From: Onchocerca lupi
Taxonomy: Eukaryota; Nematoda; Chromadorea; Rhabditida; Onchocercidae
Length of the DNA stretch: 64,000 nucleotides
Assembly: GCA_028564675.1 (NCBI GenBank)
Contig: JAOVVO010000085.1
Span: 62,001-126,000, forward strand
Direction: 5' to 3'
A program made the translations under genes and the position numbers. The notes under the pieces were generated by a model that made no database searches, was not told where the DNA came from, and saw nothing but the letters and a program-made list of their open reading frames with translations. Each line of letters begins with the position of its first letter. Position 1 is the first letter of the stretch. Below are positions 1-12,200 of the stretch, piece after piece.

Positions 1-287
1 TCAAACTAAAAAACTCGATGACAACAAGTCATTACTGTAGTATAAATAACAGAAATGGATAAAAAACAGTCACATTTCATCAATGGAATAGAAATACAGT
101 CCTATTAATAACTTCAGTAGATTAAAGAAGATTTAAGTATTTGTGAACATCGACTAATACCTTTCGCCTCATGATTTGAAATTGTTCGGAAATTTATCGC
201 CGAATTCATTCTTTAATGCTGATACAACAACTTATTAGTTTTCTTTATTTATCTCTTTACAGAAATTCCAAATCAATTATTGGTATA

Positions 288-560
288 ACTAGCAGGACGC
301 AACCATGGGAGCTTGGCCGATCAGCTAATCTACACGGGCGGGCCACACTTCGCATGTCTGGCTCCAACTAGTCTATATAAATGAAAATGGAAATGATCGT
401 TTGTTCAAAAATCTTAAAGCTCCGAAAGTTCTTAAATACACACCTTATCTATATTAATTCGAAATCTTAGATATCGGAAAATCCTTACCTTTTGCTTTGA
501 AATTTTGACAAATGTTGTATTCGGATACGCGTAGTTCAATCTGCTTAAGTAGAAAAAAGA
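288..560 (+). mobile_element. Helitron terminal fragments, 3' end abutting a 5' end
   Basis: At 373 begins TCTATATAAATGAAAATGG, followed by a text about CCGAAAGTTCTTAAA and TTTGAAATTTTGACAAA. This has the look of the 5' end of many animal Helitrons, which start with TC and carry this A-rich lead. Immediately before it (369-372) stands CTAG, preceded by a GC-rich stretch (about 338-366) able to pair partly with itself, as Helitron 3' ends do (hairpin, then CTRR). At 288-320 a second CTAG with a GC-rich neighbour faces the other way. Related copies occur at 24.9-25.2, 52.4-52.6 and 57.3-57.5 kb. The family assignment is inference from end structure; no transposase lies in this piece. Confidence 0.55.
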
Positions 561-589
561 AAAGAGAAGGAGCATGTTTCTATTGTTGG

Positions 590-670
590 GGTAAAAAACT
601 GATACCTTTGTAATTTGATTGGATTGGAAATTGATTCTTACTATTGTGATTCGACTAGATCAGCAATCCT
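590..670. repeat. dispersed repeat, second copy at 8135-8213
   Basis: The segment containing AATTTGATTGGATTGGAAAT, then CTTACTATTGTGATTCGACTAG and GCAAT, is closely matched at 8135-8213 inside an intron of the ABC transporter gene. Both copies have the same orientation. Ends and family are not clear from two copies. Confidence 0.6.
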
Positions 671-965
671 GATTTCCAAATTTCAAAGCTATCTGTTGAG
701 AAATTCCGGAGGTTCATGATTTTAACAACCAAAGTTTTATTTTTTTTTCATATATATTATCAAAAAACACACGTTTTTTAGCGCATCATGCGTGAGTCTA
801 TAAAATATGTGCATGGAAGAACATGCCTGTTCGAATGCAATCTCATTTCCAAATTTCAAAGCCATCAGTTAAGAAATTCCAAAGACACATGATTTTAACA
901 ACTAAGGTTTTACGTTTTATCCATGTAAATTATCGAAAAACGCACGCTTTTTTAGCGTTGCGTCT
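670..965. repeat. two-copy local tandem repeat, period about 167
   Basis: The stretch 676-790 recurs at 843-960 with point changes: both contain TTTCCAAATTTCAAAGC, then a run ending in CATGATTTTAACAAC and a further block ending in ACACACGTTTTTTAGCG or a variant of it. Fragments of the same wording occur again near 1160-1230 and near 25.03-25.11 kb, so this is probably the internal part of the same Helitron-like family rather than a gene. A 70-codon open frame over the second copy is a by-product of the repeat. Confidence 0.65.
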
Positions 966-3244
966 ACAAAACACATCATGCATCATGCGTGGCGTTCGAA
1001 CGCAACGTTGTATGAAATTTCAATTCAATCAGTGAAGAACTTGAAACGTTGGGGGAAGTAGATGTGGTCAATGCAGAAAGTAGGCATGGTGAATTGAATC
1101 TGTCCGCTCATTTACTTTTAGCTGTCACCGGGTGTGACACGTAGGTATGTCTATACAAAAAAGAACGCTTATTCAAATGTAAAATTTTAAAGCAATCGGG
1201 AAGGAGTTGCAAAACACAACACCGATTTACATAGATTTAAATCAACAGATGGAAAAGTTGAACCAAAAAATAATTTAAAAAATTTTCTTTTGCCTCATCT
1301 AAAAGATCTAATTTAAATTTGAATATAATGATTTCGAATGATTATTTACACTCACTTCTTTCCAGTTTTCTGATACCTTATCATTGAAAGAAGCAACAGA
1401 AAGAATAAATTGGATGATGAAGATATTTAGGTCCAAAAAGAATTTGATAGATTTGATAAAGCAACAGTCAAAAATGATACGCTTAAACAAAAGCTGTTAG
1501 GTAAATTGATTTCTTGCATGCCATTCTATCATTTATTCAAATTCCCTTAAAATTAAACACCATGGAAATCGTTATGAAAACATTGTTTCCAAAGGAATAA
1601 GTTGTAGAGATGCCAAAAAAGGATGAGTTTCATAGATCTTCTATCTGCAAACTCTTCATTTCGGAATAAAATCTTATGCAGTTTTCAGTTTTCTTTCGGT
1701 CTAATTCGTTCGAGCGAATGATTTTCTAGCCAAATTTGAAAGTTATTGAAGATTACAACAAAATTTTTATAATTTTCAATAAAAATGTATAGTTCCTTTT
1801 TAAAATATTTCTATAGCTAGAAATATATTTAAAAATTGATAATGAAATAAAATGAATCCACGATTGTTTCGATGAAAACGAAAAATCATAAATCAATGAA
1901 TGGCAAGATGAGTAATTATTGGTGATAACTAAAACATTCATTGTCATCAGTAGAAGTGCAACAGCTGAGTTACAGAATAACTTTCACTAAAAATTTGCAA
2001 AAATGTCATCAACCTATGCATGTCATATGATTTCCAAAATATTTCACTGTGAGAAAAAATTTATTATCATTTCAGTAGATAACGCAACAAATGATAATTT
2101 GATAGAGCAACTAACATGAAATTTCAAGCAAAAAATTTTTTTATTTATCTTGTTCTTTTTAATTCTCAGCCAGAATCTTATCAACTGAATGCGTGAAAAC
2201 AAAATTTATTGATAATGATAGGTGCTGGCGCTTGAATAAAGAATAGATTGATTCTGAGCGGAAGAAAACTTTCTTTGATCTGCAATATTTGAATTTTCTA
2301 AAAAGTGATATTCCATATGAATGAGAACTCCATTTTGATTGATATTTGCATACTTATCCATTCAGTGCAAAAAATCACAGATATCTTCTGATAAGATTAT
2401 TATCAATCATTGTAGATTAAATTTTCAAATCTCTTATCGCAGTCGATGTTTGATGAATTTGCAGTGAAATTTAGCCGTTCGAGATGGAAATCATTAATAC
2501 TACCCGCATAACTATCATTACACATGCGTTGCGTAATGAGAGAAGAGAAGGTGGGTTAAACGGGTAATTGTCACCTGTCAATGCTTCTGTCTTGATCATT
2601 CAATTTCTGGTTTGAGACAGCATTTGTAGATAGTTCTTTTACTCATTCATTGACTGACAAAAAATATTCTCTTTTTCGCGGATTAATTTCTTTTGAACTG
2701 TTGAAATTTGTAGGAAACATTTCGATCATTTGATAATGATAAATATTATCTCTCATTTATTATAATAGCATTGTTAAAGTGAGACTTAAACGAAACAATA
2801 TCAAAATTTTATTCTGAATATTGATCTTCGAATAGAATTCTAAAAAACTTGTATAATTCCTTAATCTCTGGAATAGTTATTGCATTATAACAATAAATCA
2901 AAAATGAAAATATACTTATTATAATGATCTTTTTTTCTAATCATTGTTAATCATAAAAAATTCTACTCTTCGCTCGTTTTCATGTATGCATCGTTAATTG
3001 TTAGCAGGTATTTCAGAAATGATATGTTCATCATTTCTAATGGCCAAATAATATAATCAATGTTTGAATTATTTATTTGCTTCATTTGCTGCTTGAGAAA
3101 AATCTTTAGATTCTTTTAAAAGATTAAAAATTAATCGATAGTTTTCAGTGAATTAATCAAAGAAAATACTTAATTTAAAAAAAAAGGTTAAAAGTTTAAT
3201 TGAAGTGGATAACCATTTGGATTAAAGGAGAATCGCATGCAATA

Positions 3245-6200
3245 ATGGGTGTGAAAAGTCAGAACGCGAATAATGAATTTTGGAGCCTTTATAGTTTTGT
3301 TGACAGAATTGATATTCAGGTAGGTAACTTTCTATTTTTAAATATCTTTTTTAACTTATTAGCTTGTGATTTATGAACTCTCCATTTAAATGAATTGCTT
3401 CTTCGCTCAAAAAAAAAAAAAAAAGTTTTCAAACATTCAGTTCATCAATTTTTAAATATCTCGAAATTGCTAAAGTATCAGTTTTACAGCTAATGATAAC
3501 TGGATTGATTCTGGCACTAATTCAAGCTATTCTATTACCCTTTGTATGGCTTGTGATGGGTGATTTTGTCACAATTTCAATCGTTCGTGAGGTTAAATCA
3601 TTTTCAATAATAAAAATAAAATCTAGTTCAAGAAATCAACAGTATACAAATACTTTAAGAATTTTTTTAGAAGTTCTTATTGCCAAAGAAAAAAATTTAT
3701 GTGAATTGAAAATGATCAGTAAGGTAAAATTCTTGAAAAATAAAATTTTTAAATTCAATAATTTGAATACATAATTTGGCGCTACATAGCAATTATGTTT
3801 TCATCGCAATATGGCATTTATAGTAGTTTATGCAGATTTTGCAGCCTTTTTTACGAAATTGGAAATGACTTTGAATTCGAAGCATCATAAAGTGCCTAGC
3901 TTTACTTCAAGGATAGCTCTATTATATCGATAATTCTCCACAAGTAGTAATGAATGCAAAAATCCTATTTCTTCGGCATTATTAGATTAAGATTTTCCTC
4001 TCAAAAAATTTGGATTTTCAATAGTTGATTTAAAATTAAAAAATGGAATAAGATTCAAAACTCTTCTTTCAAGAAAAATGAATTAAATCGCAAATGTTAT
4101 TATTGTAAATGATTTTGTTTTCATCCTTTTTTTTTTTGTTTTTTAAAAAATATTGCTAAAATGATGATTCATCCTTTACGAAGAACGAAAAAATGAAAGG
4201 ATAAAAACTTGACGAGTAGTAATTTATAGTAGCATTTATTCTCACAGTTCCCATAAATGTGCAAGAGTGTCATTGAAATTCGATGAAATAAAGACGAAAA
4301 AATTCTTTCTCCTTGCGAAGCGATCTTTATTCTTTGTCAATTAAGAGAGAAGACATTCGATTTATTTTTGAAATGGGCTTTTGAAGCGAGTATAATTAAC
4401 AGATATGCAATCATCCCGGTGATCTGCGCTAATTGATCAGAATGTTTACAAAGCGTTTCTTTGTAAGCTTTGATTAAAATTAAGTACTGATCTAAAAAGC
4501 AGTTTCTTTTCATCACGTCGAATAGATAGTTGAAATTTGCTGTACGAATAAACAGCCACTGATAACCTGATAACACTAAATATCACTCTTACTCTCAGTC
4601 CTTATATTAAGCCAGTCTTTACTTCAACTTCTGATCTTTTCACTGAATTATTAAATCAGTTATATTTAATCTTTGGCGAAAAGATATTTCCGTATTGTAG
4701 AATCTGTAAACTGTATCTCGATGCAAATAACATAGAAATAGTTTTAAAATTCAAACCGAGAATTTAAATACGGAAATCTAATGTATTGAGTGACTTGATA
4801 CCTATATAGAAATTTTAACGATTTGTCCATTCTTGACTTTTGCGTCCATAAGAATAAGCAAAGAAGGAGCAGGAAATTTAGAAAAATTAATAAAAATAAA
4901 ATTTTGATTTTTAACTTAAAAAATCCCAAATTGATTGCAGGAAATTTTTAATATTTGAAATGAATGTGATTTGATGTAAAGTGCGAACGAATTTCAAAAA
5001 AATGTGTTTTACGTCTTCTTTCTGAGATACAACATCACATCAAATTATAGACGAAACTGGTTATTTCTGAGTGACTTGATTCTATCAAAATTTAACAAAT
5101 GTATTTTAATCATTAATTAGCAAGGACTTCTGAAAGTCATCAATAAAAGATCAATTATTAGCTGATTTCAGCAATATAAATTGGAGAAGGCGAAACATTT
5201 TGAATTGTTTAATTCAAGCAAAACTGAACTTGGCTTAAATAGCAGTAACAGTTTCGATCCATTTAACTTAACCGAATCTCTCGATGCTCAAACGCGACAA
5301 TCCCAAATGGATGCTCAATTTGAATATTCCGCCACACCAGCATTTCTGATAATGTTGTCATTGTCGGTGGCCACATTTGTTGCCGCTTTTTTTCAAGTAT
5401 GCAATCATTTTCCTTATGGTTTTTTAGGATATTTCGGTAATGTCCAGAAATTGATATTACAATTCATTAGAAATGAATTTAGATTTATATTTCGAACAGC
5501 ACTTAAATAAAATTTGTTTTATCTAATAGTTATTACAATTAGAAGCACTTGAAGTAACCATTTTTCGCAATTCTATCGATAACTTTCAGTTTCAATTCTT
5601 CTATTGCAACTGGTATCATAATTTTTCCCGGTTGAACTAAATTTGCTTTCTGTTTTTGCTTCTTATGAATCACTTGAAATCGCTTCATTATTTAATTAAA
5701 TTGGATTCTTACAGCGCTTAGCCTGGGAAGTGTCAGGTATTAGGCAAGTTTTCCGAGTTAAGAAAGCCTATATTCGAAAACTGTTGCACATGGATGTTGC
5801 ATGGCTTGAATCACGACATTCCGGACAAGTAGCTTCAATGTTGCACGAGTGAGTGGCCATTTGACGTTTCACTTCGTTTTTTAATCATGCAATTCTTGAA
5901 TATTCTTGATAAAATCTGTGAATTTTTCGGAATTTATTTCATTCCTTCATTTTGCTAAATGTGTATTGGAAAAATCTTTGGGAACTTTCTTCTTTTTACT
6001 TCTAATTAGAAAAGCTAAAATTTTTTGCTTTGAAAATTTTCATTTTTTAAAAGAATATATGATAGCTGTTATGGTCACGTTTTAGCCATGCAGATTCGAT
6101 ATATCAAGGCATTGCTGATCATGTTCCCATGGTTATCTTTATTAGTGCATATTTATTGGTCACTTCAGCAGTTTGTTTTTACATTCAGTGGGATGTGACC

Positions 6201-9200
6201 TTGGTGATGTTTGCTGCACTACCGTTACTTATTGGAACAAGACTTTTTTTCAGCAAAGTTTATTTTTCGCCTTTATTTTTCATGTTTTCTGTGACATAAC
6301 TAATATCGATGCAATTGTAAACATTGCAATCAGTACATTTTGATCTTGCACCGATTCGAGGCAAATGTCAGTTCAAGAAAAAAATCCAATAACATTAGCT
6401 ATCAAAGTGTTTGCAATGAAGCAATTTTTATGAACTACAGTTACACCGTATTTTAAGCTTTCTTACACTTTAGAATCTAAATTCTTACTTATTCGCACTA
6501 TTTAATCGTTTAAATTACCACTAGGAATTCAAGTTAAGATTCAGGGAGAAATGAAGGGAAGCGAGCATATCCTAAATTGGTTCTTGTTAATGTATTCAGC
6601 AACTTTTTTCTCTTCAATCTTTCTTCGCATTGTTATTTCAGTGGTTTTGCAAAACTCGTGATGAGGAACAGAAATTGCTGGCCAAAATGACGAATTTGGT
6701 GCAGGAGACATTCTCATGCATACGAGCTGTTATCGCATTTGCTGCTCAAAAGCAAACAATCAACAAGTAAAAATCGGTTGTCAATTTTCTCAATTCAATT
6801 CAATATTCGAAGTTATGCCAATTTCCTCTTTTCAGGTATGAACGATTAACAATCGAATTGAACCGAATGACAGAACAGCGTCTCACTGCTTCATCCATTT
6901 ATGATGCACTTGCACAGGTAACATACCTGAACATATAACTGTTAATTATCAAAAGGAAGTTGCTTCTTTGCACTTCACGATTTTCATCTAATTAGTGCTA
7001 TATATTAATGACTTTTGTTTTCTATATGTATATAGAAACCGAGGATTAGATGTCCTACTCGGCTGAAATTTCTTAATATTACAAGAGCAATTGTTTTAAA
7101 ATAATATCCCACAATTTGCATGGTAGTTGTAAATACAGCAATTATTGCAAGACAAGAGTGAAGATAAAGTCGGAAACAACTGATGTATTTGTTTTAATAC
7201 TTACACATTTTTAGGTCCTCCTAACTGAGTTCATTTTTACGGCAGCTCTATGTTATGGTATGTGGCGCGTTAATGATGCCAATCCAGGTCGTCTTGCTGC
7301 AGTACGTTGATATTTTAAAATAATCAGTAATTCTATCATCAAAACTGCTAAAAAAAATCGTAGAAATTACTTTTTTTTGGATGATAAGTCGTATGGAGCT
7401 GAACACATACATGCGTTTGCGATATAATCAGAAGCTCTCGCATGTGTATAAATTGTTTTTGTTCAATATTAACGATATGATCATTTAGCTAGCCATCAAC
7501 ATGCTGTACATGTGTGTCACGTCGATTAGTATCGGTTTCCACATGAATGGCGCGTCAACTGCGCGGAAAAATGCAAATGAGATGAATGCAATTCTGGTTG
7601 AAACACCGAATATTGAATGTTATGTCAATAAGCATAGTGAAAGTATGCTGGCACCGCGTGGGCATGGTGCTATTGAATTCAAGGATATTAGTTTTGCATA
7701 TCCAAGCAGACCAGATATTGAGGTACAGGATATTAATCATCGGATTTTGAGAGCCATTCTTCAAATAATTCGTTGGCATCTCAAACAATCACCATATTTG
7801 ACTTTAATTTTTCAGCTTATTTTACATTAATATATGAAATGTAACATATGAAAATCAAGAATTACAGGTACTGAAGGGAGTATCGTTTACTGTATCAGCA
7901 GGTGAACATGTCGCAATTGTTGGACCAAGTGGATCTGGCAAAAGTACGATAACGGCGCTTATGTTGCGATTTTATGACCCGACTGATGGAAGTGTTGGTA
8001 TTTTTGAAACTGTTTTTGTTGTCTTTTACCATTTAAATGTCATTTTGCACCTAAAACAATAGAGTCAAATTTTTTGGATGATGTTATATTCCCTAGAAGA
8101 GAATGATATTCCCTTCTTGTTGAGGGAAAAAATCTGGTCGAATTGTAATTTGATTGTATATTGGTTGGATTGGAAATTGCTTCTTGCTATTGTGACTCGA
8201 CTAGTCGGCAATGAAATTTATTAGGTTTATACGATATTATACGCAATATTGCGCTTGCACATTAGTAAGAATTAAATGAGCAATAGACAGTAAATATAAA
8301 AAACACAGACGTTTGAATGTTCAGTATGTTGCCGTACTTACTTTTATGACCGTCGTTCACTTTCTGCTCCATTACTGCTGTTACTTCTGCTGAATAACTA
8401 CTCGTGTTGTTGTTGAAATCGTCTCTCAAATTGGATTGGAACTGAATTGCCGCTAATAAATTATGTGAAAAAACTGCTGTTGAAGAAACTACTCCAATTG
8501 AAGACACTGATGTTGGAAAGACTGCCCGAGTTGAAGAGGCCGATGTTGACGACACTGATATTTCTGTCCCGAAAGCTCCCTTTTTGTATGGATCATCTCT
8601 GGTATTGGTACTGGGCTTGGGCTTACACACATAAGTCATAAAAAAGATTGGAAATGAGGACTAGGAATGAGATGGATAATTTTCACAAGCTTCAGTCCTT
8701 GTAACATTCCTAACAGTTAACATCTCAACATTTCACATAAAAGCCCTATCTATTAGCAGATCGGAAGACGAGAGAATAAAGGCCTCTGTGCCCATATATA
8801 GATAAGTGACTCATTTACCTGAGAAATATTGCCAATTTCTTCTGTACAGATTACTTGGATTATTTTGTTTTATATTATGAACGTATCGGTTTTACCGACA
8901 CTTTTGTCGTTATATTACTTACGTAAATGACAACTGCAGATTACATTGGACGATGTCAATTTAAAGAAATTGAATCCTGACAACTTACGAGCTCAGTTTG
9001 GATTAGTCAGTCAAGAACCAGTGCTTTTTGATGGTTTATATTAATAGCTTTAATAGGAAATGTATCAAGAGCTAAATTCATCACTTTATTGAATTAAAAT
9101 TAATTAAAGACTAAACATTTGCTCCCGAGGTTTTACTTGTTTTCGGAGGTTAAAAGACATCGATCTTATCGTACATTATTTTATCTATTCCTATTTTCAT

Positions 9201-12200
9201 AGGCACCATTAGTGATAATATTCGATATGGACGTTTGAATGCAACTCAAACAGAAATTAACGAAGCAGCTCGAAAAGCAGAAGCTTGGCAGTTCATTTGT
9301 GCGTTACCTGAAGGCATGAAAACCCGCGTTGGTGACAGGTTCTTTTCATTCATTTAAGATTTATTTTTACTAAGAAATTATGAATATCGTATTTTTTTTA
9401 CAATCCAGACTTTTGGCTTCGCATTCCCTGAATATAATTTTCACACTTTTTTGTTAATTAAATACCAAAAGCTTTTATCAATTTTAGTTGAACACTATTA
9501 TTTCATTTTCCGAGATTGTTTGAAAGTTGAAGCTAAAAATTGATTTCTAGCAGCTAAATGGTAAGTTCCCTATTTAATTTCTTTCATATTTTAAGAGGCC
9601 TGCAACTATCCGGTGGTCAAAAGCAACGTGTGGCTATTGCACGTGCAGTAATTCGTGATCCATCCGTGATGATATTTGATGAAGCTACATCGGCATTAGA
9701 TACAAAGCACGAAGTTGAGGTGCAAAGAGCTATCGACGCAGCCAGCCAAGGCGTTACTACTATCACAATAGCACATCGGTAATATCATATAAACAATAGA
9801 TACATTTTTTAGAAAGAGTTTTATTATTTAACTGAAGATGAGAAATATTCTATATTTTATGCTTACTGATTGAAAGAAAGCCAAGTGATTGACTGATGTT
9901 AACTGATCTCTGTGCTGTTAATATTAATGAAATTGCGCCATTTTTTTCTTTCAACAAATTTAGTAGTTCTGTAAATTGAAATGCTGCCGTTATAATAATC
10001 TTAACTAATGAAATGATCCACCTCAGTCGATTGAATTTTTTTATTCTTGGGAATCAGTATGACTTTGTAGCATCAGGCTTGCTCGGACAACAAATCTAGT
10101 GAGGTAAAAATAAATTGACACATATTTTATATGAATTAACTTATTTTATTTTGACTGTTTAAAGGTCCATTTCAACACATATTCCTAAAGCACTAATAAT
10201 AACTTGAATGTTTTGCTCATTTGGCAAGTACTTTCTAGAGAGCAACGAATTAGTCTCGTAGACTGCTATAGAACTCAATTAACTCCAACATATCGTGCTG
10301 CAAAGTAAGAATAACCGCTAATTTTTATTATTTTTTGATCTCCTAATCTTTGTTTATGATACTTTCTTGAAGGGATTGTCATGATCAGTTGCAATGTTAG
10401 ATAATACACTTTGAACGAAAAGACCGATTGAACTTATAACTATTTATCCTTATAAATGAAAATATATTAAAACATTCATTAACCGATTCATTTCTCTCTT
10501 TATCTGCTTATAAGAATCATAACTTCAAGATATGCGCTATATGGAACTTCTCCATATAATACATTAAGAAAAAATTGCCAAAAAATCCTTGCAAGCAAAG
10601 AATTTCCTTAATATCACAGACAGAGATTGGGAGATCAGAGAATAGTCATCGGACGAGGTGTTTTTTCGTGATTTTGGATACTGGATTCAATGAAAACAGT
10701 TTCTGTTGAGTAGAATTTGAAGTTTATAGTATGAAGGCTTGGGAATTTCTGAAAATTTATATGCTAATAAGAAGTATAATTGGAGAGGGAAATTCCATTC
10801 CTCCCAAGTATTTTGTTTTGCAGATAATTATTAAGAATCTATTCGCATTGGAAATGATTTCAGTGTACAGTAAAGTAATCAGGAAGACTGGAAGATAGTG
10901 CATTTCTTCGGAATTCCAAAACAAATAACTAATAAAATAACTAATTCAAGCAAAAATGTGCACTGATATTTTACAAGGAAGCTAATATAACATATCAGGA
11001 TGGGCAATATTACTTATGGAAAGAGATAATAAGAAAGAGTTTATATCGAAAAAGATAATAAGCATTCAAGAACTATTATTTAAATTTAATCACTAAATTA
11101 CTCAAAGTTTGTTCAGAAAATAAATATTATAGAAATAGACATGTTAAGTGTACTTCAAAGCTGAATTACATTGCTGTGAATTTCAGTGAAATTTTGAAGT
11201 TCGTAAAATTCCTGCACTTAAAATGAAATACAGAGTATCACACAGAGAAAAAAAATAAAAGAAAATGAGGCGTAGCAGTCTTCGATTGATAGATTATATT
11301 TTTATCCTGATGAATTATCACTTAAATTATCATAGATAATTTTATTATTCGGATTAGCATCGATTTAAAGGATCAAGCGAAATAGTTCGCAGTTCATAAA
11401 GTTATTTCCATAGTTCGAAAATGTGTTCGTAATCATTTTGATAGGCAAATTATCGATAGATGAGTTTTTAGAATATTTGTGTCTGTTAATCATCATTTGC
11501 ATCAGTCTTCGTTCCGTTAGTCTATGTATCAGAATACACCTTGTTCATTTTACTGAATGGATTTTTTCTTTCTTATCTTGCTTTATCTTTATCGAAAAAC
11601 TTCCTTTTATTTATTAAAAAAATGGTCGTTTGAAATGTGCTATTGCATTGCACATGATTTTGAAATTATTTAAATGTTAAAAATTTCAGAGTTACTTCGC
11701 TGGTTGATCCTTCGGATTTCTAATTCATAAGCAGTATTTTGAAAATGAAAGATGTTGATGATACGACTGAAGATATATTTGGTCTCAATTATATACACTT
11801 CTAGAATAAAATTCAGTCACATTTCAGATTGAGTACCGTCCGAAATGCAGATCGTATTATCGTTCTAGAAAGTGGACGAATTGTAGAGGAAGGAAGTCCG
11901 GAAGAATTGCTAGCTAATAGAGACGGTAAATTTTACCGAATGTATAACGATCAGAAGTTCGATTCTTTAGCTGTCGATAAATTGGCTGCAAATCCACGTG
12001 TACGGTCAAAAATATCCCTGGCTACTCATTCCATGACGCCATCAGATTTTATTGTAAGCACTTGTCATTTCTCATGAACCATTTGCCTTTATAACAGTTG
12101 CGAGTTTTTTTGTGCAAGAAGAGATTTGCTTCATAAATATTCTCCTAAAGTTTGGACTAATTAAATCACAGTTATTCTTCAATTCGATCAATATCGTTCT

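Larger units (their letters stand above)
1..3244. other. gene-free left flank with repeats
   Basis: No coding exon could be supported here on either strand. The first 1.2 kb is repeat-derived (Helitron ends and a local duplication, listed separately). From about 1.25 kb to the ABC transporter start the sequence is plain AT-rich DNA with short random open frames. The last few hundred bases should hold the promoter of the transporter gene, but I see no motif that I can name. Confidence 0.5.

Noticed and set aside
823..1035. 70-codon frame
   Set aside because: It lies wholly in repeat sequence that recurs in the window, so it is not a gene.
5588..5638. possible extra exon of the ABC transporter after TTTCAG at 5588
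   Set aside because: It reads into TAA before any donor and the flanking exons already join in phase and match the family length.
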